Shown: positions 1-7,591 of the stretch, in pieces
Layout of the letters: each line of letters begins with the position of its first letter
Position numbering within the stretch: the first letter of the stretch is position 1
Source of the DNA: Bacteroidota bacterium
Lineage (GTDB): Bacteria > Bacteroidota > Bacteroidia > Cytophagales > Cyclobacteriaceae
Direction of reading: 5' to 3'
Length of the DNA: 64,000 nt
NCBI GenBank assembly: GCA_023417065.1
Contig: JAEZGH010000057.1
Span: forward strand, 294,210 to 358,209
Made by a program: the position numbers and the translations under genes
The notes under the pieces: model-generated
The model's input: the letters and a program-made list of their open reading frames with translations, nothing else
Told to the model about the DNA's origin: nothing
The model's database searches: none

Positions 1-341
1 CCGGTAAGAATAAGCTTTGTAACCTTGCTTCCGTTCTTGAGCGTATACAGCAGGGCGATGTGTCCGCCCAGGCTGTTTCCCATAAGGATAATGTTGTCCA
101 GCTTTTTGAAGTTAACAAAGTCTTCCAGGAATGTTCTCAAACCCTCGAGGCCGGCTTCCTTCAGCGGCATTTCATAAATCGGCAGCATGGGTATGATAAC
201 GCGGTAAGATTTCGAAAACCGGCTGACCACACCCTCCCAGTTGCTTAAGGCTCCAAAGAGTCCATGTAATAAGAGCAAGACAGGTCCTTCCCCTTCGTCC
301 ACAAACTTGAAACCATTTTCTTCTTTAACCTGAATGGCCAT
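1..341 (-). CDS. alpha/beta hydrolase, N-terminal part (cut by window edge)
   Basis: This is the first ~113 codons of a minus-strand gene that runs off the left edge. The protein opens with MAIQVKEENGFKFVDEGEG, followed by LLLLHGLFGALSNW, the HG oxyanion-hole motif of alpha/beta hydrolases. Near residue 93 is GNSLGGH, a typical nucleophile elbow (G-x-S-x-G) with Ser as the presumed catalytic residue. The catalytic Asp and His would lie outside the window. No signal peptide is visible, so it is probably cytoplasmic. The substrate cannot be named: this fold covers esterases, lipases and C-C hydrolases. The ATG at 341-339 is chosen because the beta-strand preceding HGLFG follows at normal distance. 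Confidence 0.8.
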   Translation of the reverse strand, partial: MAIQVKEENGFKFVDEGEGPVLLLLHGLFGALSNWEGVVSRFSKSYRVIIPMLPIYEMPLKEAGLEGLRTFLEDFVNFKKLDNIILMGNSLGGHIALLYTLKNGSKVTKLILT

Positions 342-430
342 TATTCAATAGTTAATTGGTGTTAAGTATCCAGAAATTTTTTGGGAAATCAAAAATCCAC
401 GCGGCCACAAAAAAAATGATTAGGTACTGT

Positions 431-931
431 TTAGCGAACAATATCCGAAAAAAGCGGGATCAGACTTCCAATAGCTCGGAATGTGTCGGGGGCAAAGTCG
501 GCGACGAGGGGGAAAATCCAGGAATCTCCAACCCAGTCGTCCGGAAAGTGCAGTTTCATCGAGTCGAGGAGCCAGAGCACCAGGCTGACCATAAATGTTG
601 TTCGTAATAAGCCGCAGAACGCACCGGCATAGGGGTCGGCAAGTCCAAGCATCGCGTCCGGAAATCTGGTCATAATAAATTTCGCGGCAAGGTTGACGCA
701 AAAAACCACGAGAAAAAACACAGCGCCAAAGGCAATGTATGGAAGGGCGAATTCATCAATAAAAAATTCTTCCTCGAGGTAAACCATGGCTGTTCCCATT
801 AGCTTAAAGCCGACGATGACGCCGAGGAAAACGGCAATCAGGGAGAATAACTCAACGCGAAAGCCGTCCCGAAAACCACTGTAGGCTCCAACCAGGATGA
901 TAATTGCCAGCGTGATGTCGAGTTTGCTCAA
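431..931 (-). CDS. CvpA family membrane protein
   Basis: A 166-residue integral membrane protein with four predicted membrane segments (about residues 5-24, 27-48, 65-85, 103-125). The N-terminal pattern LDITLAIIILVGAYSGFRDGF is typical of the CvpA family, named for colicin V production but found widely in bacteria without colicins, where the role is poorly defined. Its ATG overlaps the stop codon of the upstream yqeY-like gene by four bases, so the two are very probably co-transcribed and translationally coupled. Family assignment is from sequence pattern; function is not inferred beyond that. Confidence 0.85.
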   Translation of the reverse strand: MSKLDITLAIIILVGAYSGFRDGFRVELFSLIAVFLGVIVGFKLMGTAMVYLEEEFFIDEFALPYIAFGAVFFLVVFCVNLAAKFIMTRFPDAMLGLADPYAGAFCGLLRTTFMVSLVLWLLDSMKLHFPDDWVGDSWIFPLVADFAPDTFRAIGSLIPLFSDIVR

Positions 932-1380
932 GAGGCAAGGATTTTTTTGACCACTTCGGAAATGGCTTTTCCTTCAGCCTGACCTGCCAGTCGTTTCGTG
1001 GCGACACCCATAACTTTTCCCATATCCTGCGGACCGGATGCCCCGGTTTCCTCCTTGATCTTCAGAAGCTCCTTCTCAAGTTCTTCAGGAGTCAGCTGTT
1101 TGGGAAGATACCTGTTAATGATGTCGAGCTGAAACAGTTCCTTGTCAGCGAGATCTTGGCGTCCCTGTTGTGTAAAGATTTCAGCGGATTCCCGTCTTTG
1201 CTTCGCAGCCTTTACAAGTAATTTATTCTCAGTATCGGAGGAAACATCGCCAGATCCACCCTTCTCAGTTTCGGCAAGCAGAATAAGCGACTTAATACTC
1301 CGCAATGCCTCCAGCTCTTCCTTGTTTCTGGCAAGCATCGCCTTCTTTATATCGCCATCAATTTGTTGCTTCAGGCTCAT
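928..1380 (-). CDS. GatB/YqeY domain-containing protein
   Basis: A 150-residue soluble protein of the YqeY family. It starts MSLKQQIDGDIKKAMLARNK and contains the conserved ALRSIKSLI helix, and its C-terminal half (QDMGKVMGVATKRLAGQAEG) matches the tail-domain fold shared with the GatB subunit of tRNA amidotransferase. That domain binds tRNA in GatB; stand-alone YqeY proteins have no established reaction, though a tRNA-related role is assumed. Length is standard for the family. It is the first gene of a two-gene unit with the cvpA-like gene. Confidence 0.9.
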   Translation of the reverse strand: MSLKQQIDGDIKKAMLARNKEELEALRSIKSLILLAETEKGGSGDVSSDTENKLLVKAAKQRRESAEIFTQQGRQDLADKELFQLDIINRYLPKQLTPEELEKELLKIKEETGASGPQDMGKVMGVATKRLAGQAEGKAISEVVKKILAS

Positions 1381-1452
1381 TATATACGCTATTATGTTAA
1401 ATTTCGACGGAAAAGTTGAATCAGAACAACGAAACTAAAAAAATAATCGATT

Positions 1453-2172
1453 GTGACCCGTCTAAGCGTCAATATTAATAAAATTGCCACACTCCGGAAC
1501 GCCCGGGGCGGAAATAATCCAGACGTCATACGCGTTGCCAAAGATTGTGAACGCTTTGGTGCGCAGGGGATTACCGTACATCCCAGGCCAGATGAACGCC
1601 ATATCAGATTCACAGACGTGATCGAGTTGAAGAAAGTCGTAACCACGGAGTTCAACATCGAAGGGTATCCCGATGAGCGTTACTTCTCCATTGTCGGGCA
1701 GGTTAAACCTGAACAGGCCACGATTGTTCCCGATGCTCCGGATGCGATTACCTCCAATGCGGGATGGGATACACTTACACACGGTGCTTTCCTCAAAGAT
1801 ATCATCAGCGAACTGAAGAAGAATGCGCAACGTGTTTCCGTCTTTGTCGATCCCGAGCCCAGGATGATTGAAGGGGCAGCACGCGCTGGTGCAGACAGGA
1901 TCGAATTATACACCGAGCCATATGCAAGAGAGTTTCTGATCCACAAAGACGTCGCCATCAGGCCCTACATTGAAAGTGCAAACCTTGCCCGCGAACTGGG
2001 GCTCGGTGTCAACGCGGGTCACGACCTCGATCTCAATAATCTAGCATTTCTCAAAAAACATATCCCCTTTCTTGATGAAGTGTCAATAGGCCATGCGTTG
2101 ATATGCGATGCCCTTTACTTCGGACTTGAAAACACGATCCAGTTGTACCTGCGGCAGCTGAAGGATTCTTAA
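1453..2172 (+). CDS. pdxJ: pyridoxine 5'-phosphate synthase PdxJ
   Basis: A 239-residue TIM-barrel enzyme that condenses 1-deoxy-D-xylulose 5-phosphate with 3-amino-2-oxopropyl phosphate to pyridoxine 5'-phosphate, the last ring-closing step of DXP-dependent vitamin B6 synthesis. Diagnostic stretches are LSVNINKIATLRNARGG at the N-terminus, GITVHPRPDERHI, the VDPEP region, RIELYTEPYA, and LGVNAGHDLD near the C-terminal phosphate-binding loops. Length agrees with the family. The start is GTG at 1453, directly before the conserved LSVNINK segment. It reads away from the yqeY-like gene, with a 72-bp divergent gap between starts, and is followed 15 bp later by the TPM-domain genes. Confidence 0.96.
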   Translation: MTRLSVNINKIATLRNARGGNNPDVIRVAKDCERFGAQGITVHPRPDERHIRFTDVIELKKVVTTEFNIEGYPDERYFSIVGQVKPEQATIVPDAPDAITSNAGWDTLTHGAFLKDIISELKKNAQRVSVFVDPEPRMIEGAARAGADRIELYTEPYAREFLIHKDVAIRPYIESANLARELGLGVNAGHDLDLNNLAFLKKHIPFLDEVSIGHALICDALYFGLENTIQLYLRQLKDS

Positions 2173-2187
2173 ATCGCCATTGTATTT

Positions 2188-2853
2188 ATGAAGATAAAAA
2201 GAATGTTCTCCGAACAGGACCTGAAACGCATCAGTAATGCGGTCAGAGAAGCTGAACAAAAGATCTCGGGTGAAGTGGTTCCCGTTATCGTTGAGCGAAG
2301 CGGTTCTTATACAATTGCGAGTTACAAGGCAGCTATCGTCTCTGCTGCACTTGCTTTTGTATTCATGATAATCCTCGACCGGTATATCATTACAGATGAT
2401 GTGCATACCATCTATTATGATCCGTTCTTCATCTTCATCGTTGTAGCGGCAGCTGGGCTGATTGGTGGACTTCTTACGCATTACATAGATCCGCTGAAAC
2501 GGATTTTTATCTCCCGGCAATACCTCGACATGATGACGCGTCAGGTGGCTGAAACCGCCTTCCTTGAAGAAGAGGTCTTTGCCACACGTCAGCGCACCGG
2601 CATCATGATCTTTATATCGTTTTTCGAACACGAAGTAGTAGTGATGGCCGACAAAGGAATAAACGAAGTGGTCGATCAGAAAGAATGGGACAGTCTCGTC
2701 GCGTTGCTGATTGCGGGAATCAAAGAAGGTAACGTTGTTGGTGGACTAGAACGTGCGATCAAACGATGCGGCGAAATATTGCTTGAAAAAGGATTCGTCA
2801 AAACCGATGACGACGTCAATGAGCTCGGCGACGACTTACGTATTAATGGATAG
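2188..2853 (+). CDS. TPM-domain membrane protein with inserted transmembrane hairpin
   Basis: A 221-residue protein related to the TPM/DUF477 (YgcG, TLP18.3) fold. The first helix and strand are present (ISNAVREAEQKISGEVVPVIVERS), then two membrane segments (about residues 46-64 and 80-98), and only then the rest of the fold (RTGIMIFISFFEHEVVVMADKGI, followed by two helices). No signal peptide is present, so the domain halves probably face the cytoplasm. The acidic C-terminus lacks the Gly-rich tail of the two following paralogues. It is the first of three consecutive TPM genes, only 2 bp before the next. Biochemical function is unknown; related TPM domains have reported acid-phosphatase or assembly-factor roles. 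Confidence 0.8.
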   Translation: MKIKRMFSEQDLKRISNAVREAEQKISGEVVPVIVERSGSYTIASYKAAIVSAALAFVFMIILDRYIITDDVHTIYYDPFFIFIVVAAAGLIGGLLTHYIDPLKRIFISRQYLDMMTRQVAETAFLEEEVFATRQRTGIMIFISFFEHEVVVMADKGINEVVDQKEWDSLVALLIAGIKEGNVVGGLERAIKRCGEILLEKGFVKTDDDVNELGDDLRING

Positions 2854-2855
2854 GG

Positions 2856-3650
2856 ATGGGACTTGCTGATGTCGTAACATTGGAACACAATCAATATCGC
2901 AGGCATCGCGCCTGGTTCAGCATTGTACTGTTGTGTCTGGTGTGCAGTCTTGCGAACGGGCAACGGAAGATTCCCCCACAGGCTGGTAAGATGGTCCACG
3001 ACGAGGCCCAAATCCTTCAGCCGAATACGGTCCGCGCATTGGAAAACTTCATTGCACAGCAGACAGACTCCACATCAAACCAGATCGGCATTTACATTAT
3101 CAATAGTCTCGAAGGCGAGATCGTAGAGGACTATGCAGTACGTGTTCTGAAGGAATGGGGGCTCGGACAAAAGGGTAAAAACAACGGGGTGCTCCTGCTG
3201 ATTGCGCTTGAGGATCGAGAGGTTCGTATTGAAGTTGGTTATGGGCTTGAAGGTGCGCTCACTGACCTTACGGCAGGTCGGATTATACGCAATGAAATTG
3301 CCCCGCGTTTTCGTCAGGGAAACTACGACGATGGTGTTATGGCCGCAGTGTATGCCATCAACCAGGCCATCAAAGGTGAGTACACGAATGATGGATCTGC
3401 AAAGCGCGCGCCCGAGGGATCGGGTCGGTCGCCGCTCCTCACCCTGCTGATTATTGTTCTGATTATCGTTTTTCTGTCGCGCCGCGGCGGCGGTGGTGGA
3501 GGTGGCTATCGTCGTGGTCCGTGGATTGGGCCTATGATCGGCGGTGGCGGATTTGGTGGCTTTGGCTCAGGTGGCGGCTCCTGGGGTGGCGGCGGAAACT
3601 TTGGTGGAGGTGGCTTTTCAGGCGGTGGAGGCGCCAGCGGCTCATGGTAA
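2856..3650 (+). CDS. secreted TPM-domain protein with Gly-rich tail (YgcG-like)
   Basis: A 264-residue exported protein. Residues 20-36 form a signal sequence (IVLLCLVCSLANGQ), followed by a complete TPM domain at about residues 40-172 with the family marks VHDEAQIL, GLGQKGKNNGVLLLIA, VRIEVGYGLEGALTD and IRNEIAPRFRQGNYDDG. A single membrane segment (about 192-208) precedes a tail of almost pure Gly/Ser/Phe/Trp that ends SGSW. This domain order is the standard YgcG layout. The gene sits between two other TPM genes and is presumably in one operon with them. In many Bacteroidota a lemA gene precedes such pairs; none is seen here. Function unknown. Confidence 0.88.
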   Translation: MGLADVVTLEHNQYRRHRAWFSIVLLCLVCSLANGQRKIPPQAGKMVHDEAQILQPNTVRALENFIAQQTDSTSNQIGIYIINSLEGEIVEDYAVRVLKEWGLGQKGKNNGVLLLIALEDREVRIEVGYGLEGALTDLTAGRIIRNEIAPRFRQGNYDDGVMAAVYAINQAIKGEYTNDGSAKRAPEGSGRSPLLTLLIIVLIIVFLSRRGGGGGGGYRRGPWIGPMIGGGGFGGFGSGGGSWGGGGNFGGGGFSGGGGASGSW

Positions 3651-3664
3651 CGCACAACACAACA

Positions 3665-4585
3665 ATGAGATTGGTACTTTCCGTTATTCTTCTCGTCCTG
3701 ACGCAGACAGGTTTCTCCCAACGCGCAATTCCGGAACTATGGGGTCACCGCATTCATGACGAGGCAGGCGTACTCCATCAGCAGACCATCGACAGCCTGG
3801 AGCACATGCTGACGATTCACGAGGATTCCACGGGTAACCAAATCGCCGTGCTTGTTATTCCTTCGCTCGACGGCGACGTCCTTGAAGAATACTCCTTTCG
3901 TGTCGCAAATGATAAATGGAAACTCGGGAAAAAGGGCAATGACAATGGAGTACTTCTGCTTGTAGTCATCGACGACCGGAAAATCCGGATTGAAGTCGGG
4001 CAGGGATTGGAAGGGCCTCTGCCGGATGCGGTAGCCAACCAGATTATCAGAAATGAAATCGCACCCCAGTTCCGGAAGGGGAATTATGACGCCGGGATTG
4101 CGGCGGGCGTTCACGCAATCGTTAAGGTTCTTCAGAACGAGTACACCGCACCGTCTTTGGATGATGGCCTTAACGAGATCCCGTGGTGGTTGCGGTTGAT
4201 CATTGGTGTTTTCGTGTTCTTTGTTCTGGGTGCATTCACCTTTGTAGGGCTGTTCATCCGTGGATGGGTAGGGTGGCTTTTGTATGTTTTCCTGATTCCG
4301 TTTTATGCGACGTTTCCGATCATCGTTCTGGGTGTCGTGGGTGGACTGATTTTGCTGGCGATTTACGTGGTGATTTTCCCGATTCTGAAACTGACTTTGG
4401 CAGGAACATCACTGGGCACCCGAATGGCTACCTCCCTGGCGGGATCAAATAGCGGTGCAGGATGGACCTCTCACTCAGGGGGTGGTTTTCGGGGATCTTC
4501 AGGCGGCGTCCGACGTTCGTCCGGAAGAAGCTTTTCTGGGGGCGGCGGAAGGTTTGGCGGAGGCGGAAGCAGCGGCAGCTGGTAG
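3665..4585 (+). CDS. secreted TPM-domain protein, second copy, with multi-pass C-terminus
   Basis: A 306-residue paralogue of the preceding gene. The ATG at 3665 gives a clean signal peptide (MRLVLSVILLVLTQTGFSQ); an in-frame ATG at 3644 would overlap the upstream stop and is less likely. The TPM domain repeats the diagnostic pieces (IHDEAGVL, LGKKGNDNGVLLLVVI, IRIEVGQGLEGPLPD, IIRNEIAPQFRKGNYDAG). Instead of one membrane segment it has several hydrophobic stretches between roughly residues 175 and 250, then a Ser/Gly-rich tail again ending SGSW. The near-parallel sequence and adjacency indicate tandem duplication followed by divergence of the membrane part. Confidence 0.87.
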   Translation: MRLVLSVILLVLTQTGFSQRAIPELWGHRIHDEAGVLHQQTIDSLEHMLTIHEDSTGNQIAVLVIPSLDGDVLEEYSFRVANDKWKLGKKGNDNGVLLLVVIDDRKIRIEVGQGLEGPLPDAVANQIIRNEIAPQFRKGNYDAGIAAGVHAIVKVLQNEYTAPSLDDGLNEIPWWLRLIIGVFVFFVLGAFTFVGLFIRGWVGWLLYVFLIPFYATFPIIVLGVVGGLILLAIYVVIFPILKLTLAGTSLGTRMATSLAGSNSGAGWTSHSGGGFRGSSGGVRRSSGRSFSGGGGRFGGGGSSGSW

Positions 4586-4721
4586 AAAAGCTTGGAATCA
4601 CAAAACTCTTGAAAAGCCGTGGTTGCCTTCCTTCCCAGGCGGCCGGTCTTTCCTCAGGTTATATCAATTTATCGCGTTGCTGCCATACCGAATTCTGGCT
4701 TTTTCGGATATTGATCCTGGA

Positions 4722-4754
4722 TTCATCCTCCGCTCATCCTCCGTTCATCCTCCA
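4722..4754. repeat. 11-bp tandem repeat, three copies
   Basis: Three consecutive units: TTCATCCTCCG, CTCATCCTCCG and TTCATCCTCCA. Only the first and last bases vary. The array lies in non-coding sequence between the TPM genes and glyA. It may be a simple slippage repeat; no role can be assigned. Confidence 0.7.
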
Positions 4755-4923
4755 CTCTTCCGCTGCTCACCAAGGCTCCGCGTACACCCTTGCATGTTGG
4801 CTTCGAGTAAAGTATGGGGCAACGCCCATCTGACGAAGAACAGGATCAGCATACCTTCATCAAAGATCAGAAACCAGAAATCAATCAGGAACTATCTAAA
4901 ATTCAGAATTTGTGTTTTATCCG

Positions 4924-4954
4924 GTTGGTGCTTTTGAATTAGAACTTATCTTTG
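4924..4954 (+). promoter_or_regulatory. probable promoter of the glyA operon
   Basis: TATCTTTG at 4947-4954 is an exact match to the Bacteroidota -7 element TAnnTTTG. Nineteen bases upstream, GTTG at 4924-4927 matches three of four bases of the -33 element TTTG. Transcription would start about 44 bases before the glyA ATG. Confidence 0.55.
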
Positions 4955-5004
4955 GCCTTCTTAAATCGCAGCGGCCACTAAACGGCACTAACCACTAAAC
5001 CAGC

Positions 5005-6273
5005 ATGAAACGGGACAAAGTTATTTTCGACCTTATTGAGAAGGAAAAACAACGTCAGCAACACGGCATCGAATTGATCGCTTCTGAGAACTTTACTTCT
5101 CAGCAGGTGATGAAAGCCATGGGATCCGTTCTGACCAACAAGTACGCAGAGGGGCTACCCGGAAAGCGTTACTATGGCGGGTGTGAAGTTGTTGATGAAG
5201 TGGAGCAGCTGGCTATTGATCGGGCGAAAGAACTTTTTGGCGCAGAATGGGCAAACGTGCAGCCCCACTCGGGAGCTCAGGCCAACGCAGCGGTGATGCT
5301 GGCCTGTCTGAAACCCGGCGACAAGATTCTTGGATTCGACCTTTCTCACGGCGGACACCTTACCCACGGCTCACCCGTTAACTTCTCCGGTAAACTGTAT
5401 CAGCCTGCCTTTTATGGCGTGGAAGAAGAAACGGGTACCATCGATTTTGACAAAGTCATTCAAATCGCTGAAAAAGAACAACCCAAAATGATCATCTGTG
5501 GGGCGTCGGCCTACAGCCGTGACTGGGACTATAAAAAATTAAGGGAGGCCGCTGATCGTGTGGGTGCGCTTTTGCTCGCAGATATCTCCCATCCGGCAGG
5601 TCTTATTGCGCGCGGTTTGTTAGGCGATCCGATGGAGCATTGTCATATCGTAACGACGACGACCCACAAAACGCTTCGTGGCCCTCGCGGAGGTATGATC
5701 CTGGTGGGTAAGAACTTTGAGAACCCGTGGGGGCTTAAAACTCCAAAAGGAGAACTTCGAAAGATTACCTCAATTCTTGATTCAGGTGTATTTCCCGGCA
5801 CGCAGGGCGGCCCGTTGGAGCACGTGATAGCAGCGAAAGCAGTGGCTTTCCACGAAGCCCTGTCCGACGACTATATGGATTATATCGTACAGGTAGCTAA
5901 GAATGCCAAAGCAATGGCGGCAGCCTTTGTGAGCAAAGGATATAAAATCATTTCCGGAGGTACCGACAATCACCTGATGCTTATCGACCTGCGTTCGAAG
6001 AAACTTACGGGTAAACAAGCTGAAGAAGCGTTGATCCAGGCCGACATAACGATCAATAAGAACATGGTTCCGTTTGATACGCAGTCGCCTATGGTTACTT
6101 CGGGTATGCGTATAGGAACGCCGGCGATTACCTCGCGCGGACTGATGGAGAAAGACGTTGTCAAAGTTGTTGACCTGATCGATGAAGCTTTGCAGAAGCC
6201 CGATGATGCAAAACACCTGAAAGCAGTGAAGCGCAAGGTCAACCGGTTCATGGAAAAATTCCCCCTTTACTAA
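5005..6273 (+). CDS. glyA: serine hydroxymethyltransferase
   Basis: A 422-residue PLP enzyme that interconverts serine plus tetrahydrofolate with glycine plus 5,10-methylene-tetrahydrofolate, the main source of one-carbon units. Hallmarks seen: HGIELIASENFTS and NKYAEGLPGKRYYGGCE near the N-terminus, PHSGAQANAAV, the PLP-binding lysine in TTTTHKTLRGPRGG (Lys about residue 225), and MRIGTPAITSRG in the C-terminal domain. Length is that of bacterial GlyA. It heads an operon with tatC (17-bp gap) and rpiB, and has its own likely promoter. Confidence 0.98.
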   Translation: MKRDKVIFDLIEKEKQRQQHGIELIASENFTSQQVMKAMGSVLTNKYAEGLPGKRYYGGCEVVDEVEQLAIDRAKELFGAEWANVQPHSGAQANAAVMLACLKPGDKILGFDLSHGGHLTHGSPVNFSGKLYQPAFYGVEEETGTIDFDKVIQIAEKEQPKMIICGASAYSRDWDYKKLREAADRVGALLLADISHPAGLIARGLLGDPMEHCHIVTTTTHKTLRGPRGGMILVGKNFENPWGLKTPKGELRKITSILDSGVFPGTQGGPLEHVIAAKAVAFHEALSDDYMDYIVQVAKNAKAMAAAFVSKGYKIISGGTDNHLMLIDLRSKKLTGKQAEEALIQADITINKNMVPFDTQSPMVTSGMRIGTPAITSRGLMEKDVVKVVDLIDEALQKPDDAKHLKAVKRKVNRFMEKFPLY

Positions 6274-6290
6274 TATAGCACGGTGCAATT

Positions 6291-7160
6291 ATGCCCTTAG
6301 ATCAGGATACGGTTGACGAGAGTGGAGAAAAGGAGATGTCGTTCCTCGAACACCTGGAGGAACTGCGTTGGCATATTGTCAGGTCGCTCCTCGCGGTGGT
6401 GATTTTCACAATCGTCGCTTTTGTGGCCGCACCCTGGATTTTTGAGAACATCATCTTTGCACCCGCAAGTGCCAAATTCCCCACATTTCAGTGGATGTGC
6501 AAGTTCGGGCAATTGTTTGGATCTGAAGGACTATGCGTCGAAGAAATACCCTTTAAGATCCAAAGCAGGTTAATGACCGGCCAGTTTTCGATGCATATCC
6601 TGGCGTCATTTGTGATCGGGCTCGTAGTTGCGTTCCCATACATCGTCTGGGAGCTTTGGCGGTTCATCCGGCCAGGACTTTATCCAAGAGAGAGGCGTTA
6701 TTCGCGTGGGGCCGTATCAGCAGTCTCGCTACTATTTCTCACCGGAATCAGCTTCGGCTATTTCGTATTGGCACCCTTAATGGTGTACTTTCTCTCCACG
6801 TATTCGATCAGTGATGTTGTTGTAAATGAGTTCGATATTACATCGTACGTGTCAACTGTTGTCACCGTGGTGTTGGGAGCAGGCCTTCTGTTCCAGCTGC
6901 CTGTGGTGATTTATTTCCTGACCAAGATGGGGATTGTTTCGCCTTCCTTCCTGCGGAAATATCGTAAACATTCTATCATCGGGATTCTTATTATCGCAGC
7001 AATTGTTACCCCCCCGGACCCTATCAGTCAGACGCTGATAGCCATTCCGTTATACCTGCTTTTTGAAGTCAGCATCGCCATCGCCGTGCGCGTTGAACGG
7101 GCTATTTTGAAAGAAGAAGAAGAGGAACGTTTAAAAGAAGAACAACAATCAGCTATATGA
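6291..7160 (+). CDS. tatC: Sec-independent protein translocase subunit TatC
   Basis: A 289-residue inner-membrane protein, the signal-peptide-docking subunit of the twin-arginine translocase. The cytoplasmic N-terminus contains SFLEHLEELRWHIVRSL, the conserved E-x-x-x-L-R region; further on come FPYIVWELWRFIRPGLYPRER and the late PDPISQTLIAIPLYLLFE motif. Six membrane segments can be placed. The first periplasmic loop is longer than in E. coli, which is usual in Bacteroidota. No tatA/B gene is nearby. The gene's last bases overlap the rpiB start (ATGA), indicating coupled translation. Confidence 0.97.
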   Translation: MPLDQDTVDESGEKEMSFLEHLEELRWHIVRSLLAVVIFTIVAFVAAPWIFENIIFAPASAKFPTFQWMCKFGQLFGSEGLCVEEIPFKIQSRLMTGQFSMHILASFVIGLVVAFPYIVWELWRFIRPGLYPRERRYSRGAVSAVSLLFLTGISFGYFVLAPLMVYFLSTYSISDVVVNEFDITSYVSTVVTVVLGAGLLFQLPVVIYFLTKMGIVSPSFLRKYRKHSIIGILIIAAIVTPPDPISQTLIAIPLYLLFEVSIAIAVRVERAILKEEEEERLKEEQQSAI

Positions 7161-7591
7161 AACCTACTGTTGCCATTGGAAGCGACCATGCCGGATTCGA
7201 ATATAAAGAAGGATTCAGGAAGTGGTTAGAGAATAGCGGGTATCAGGTGAAGGACTTCGGAACTCATTCGCCTGAGTCAGCAGACTATCCCGACTTTGCC
7301 CACGCCGTTGCAACCGTTGTGGAAAAGAAAGAATTCGACTTTGGTGTGTTGGTTTGTGGTAGTGCCAACGGTGTGGCTATAACCGCGAACAAGCATCAGG
7401 GAATTCGCGCTGCCATTTGCTGGAATGAGGAGCTGGCGTCATTGGCGCGTCGCCATAACAACGCAAACATTCTGTGCATTCCGGCGCGCTTCATACCATA
7501 TGAACTCGGAGAGTCGATAATCGATCAGTTCCTGAAAGCTGAGTTTGAAGGCGGGAGACACGCTAACCGCGTCAACAAAATCAGTTGCTAA
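7157..7591 (+). CDS. rpiB: ribose 5-phosphate isomerase B
   Basis: A 144-residue RpiB/LacA-type sugar-phosphate isomerase that interconverts ribose 5-phosphate and ribulose 5-phosphate in the pentose phosphate pathway. It begins TVAIGSDHAGFEYKEG, with the conserved SDHAG phosphate-binding loop. VLVCGSANGVAITANK carries the active-site Cys, and RRHNNANILCIPAR and RHANRV supply the expected downstream basic residues. The start overlaps tatC by four bases. The 3' end overlaps the convergent DUF6427 gene by 11 bp. Confidence 0.95.
   Translation: MKPTVAIGSDHAGFEYKEGFRKWLENSGYQVKDFGTHSPESADYPDFAHAVATVVEKKEFDFGVLVCGSANGVAITANKHQGIRAAICWNEELASLARRHNNANILCIPARFIPYELGESIIDQFLKAEFEGGRHANRVNKISC

Larger units (their letters stand above)
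4586..5004. other. 418-bp intergenic region before glyA
   Basis: No convincing gene is visible. Positions 4722-4754 hold three near-perfect 11-bp tandem units based on TTCATCCTCCG. A 42-codon hydrophilic reading frame opens at 4814 and closes at 4942, but it runs through the likely glyA promoter, has no recognisable similarity, and is probably chance. Just before glyA there are short reiterations of CACTAAAC. No terminator hairpin for the upstream TPM genes could be identified. Confidence 0.5.

Noticed and set aside
3506..3721. Proline-rich frame opposite the Gly-rich TPM tail
   Set aside because: It is the antisense of GGC/GGT glycine repeats and merely mirrors the real gene.
4814..4942. 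42-codon frame before glyA as a real gene
   Set aside because: It runs into the likely glyA promoter, has no similarity or signal sequence, and its length is expected by chance.
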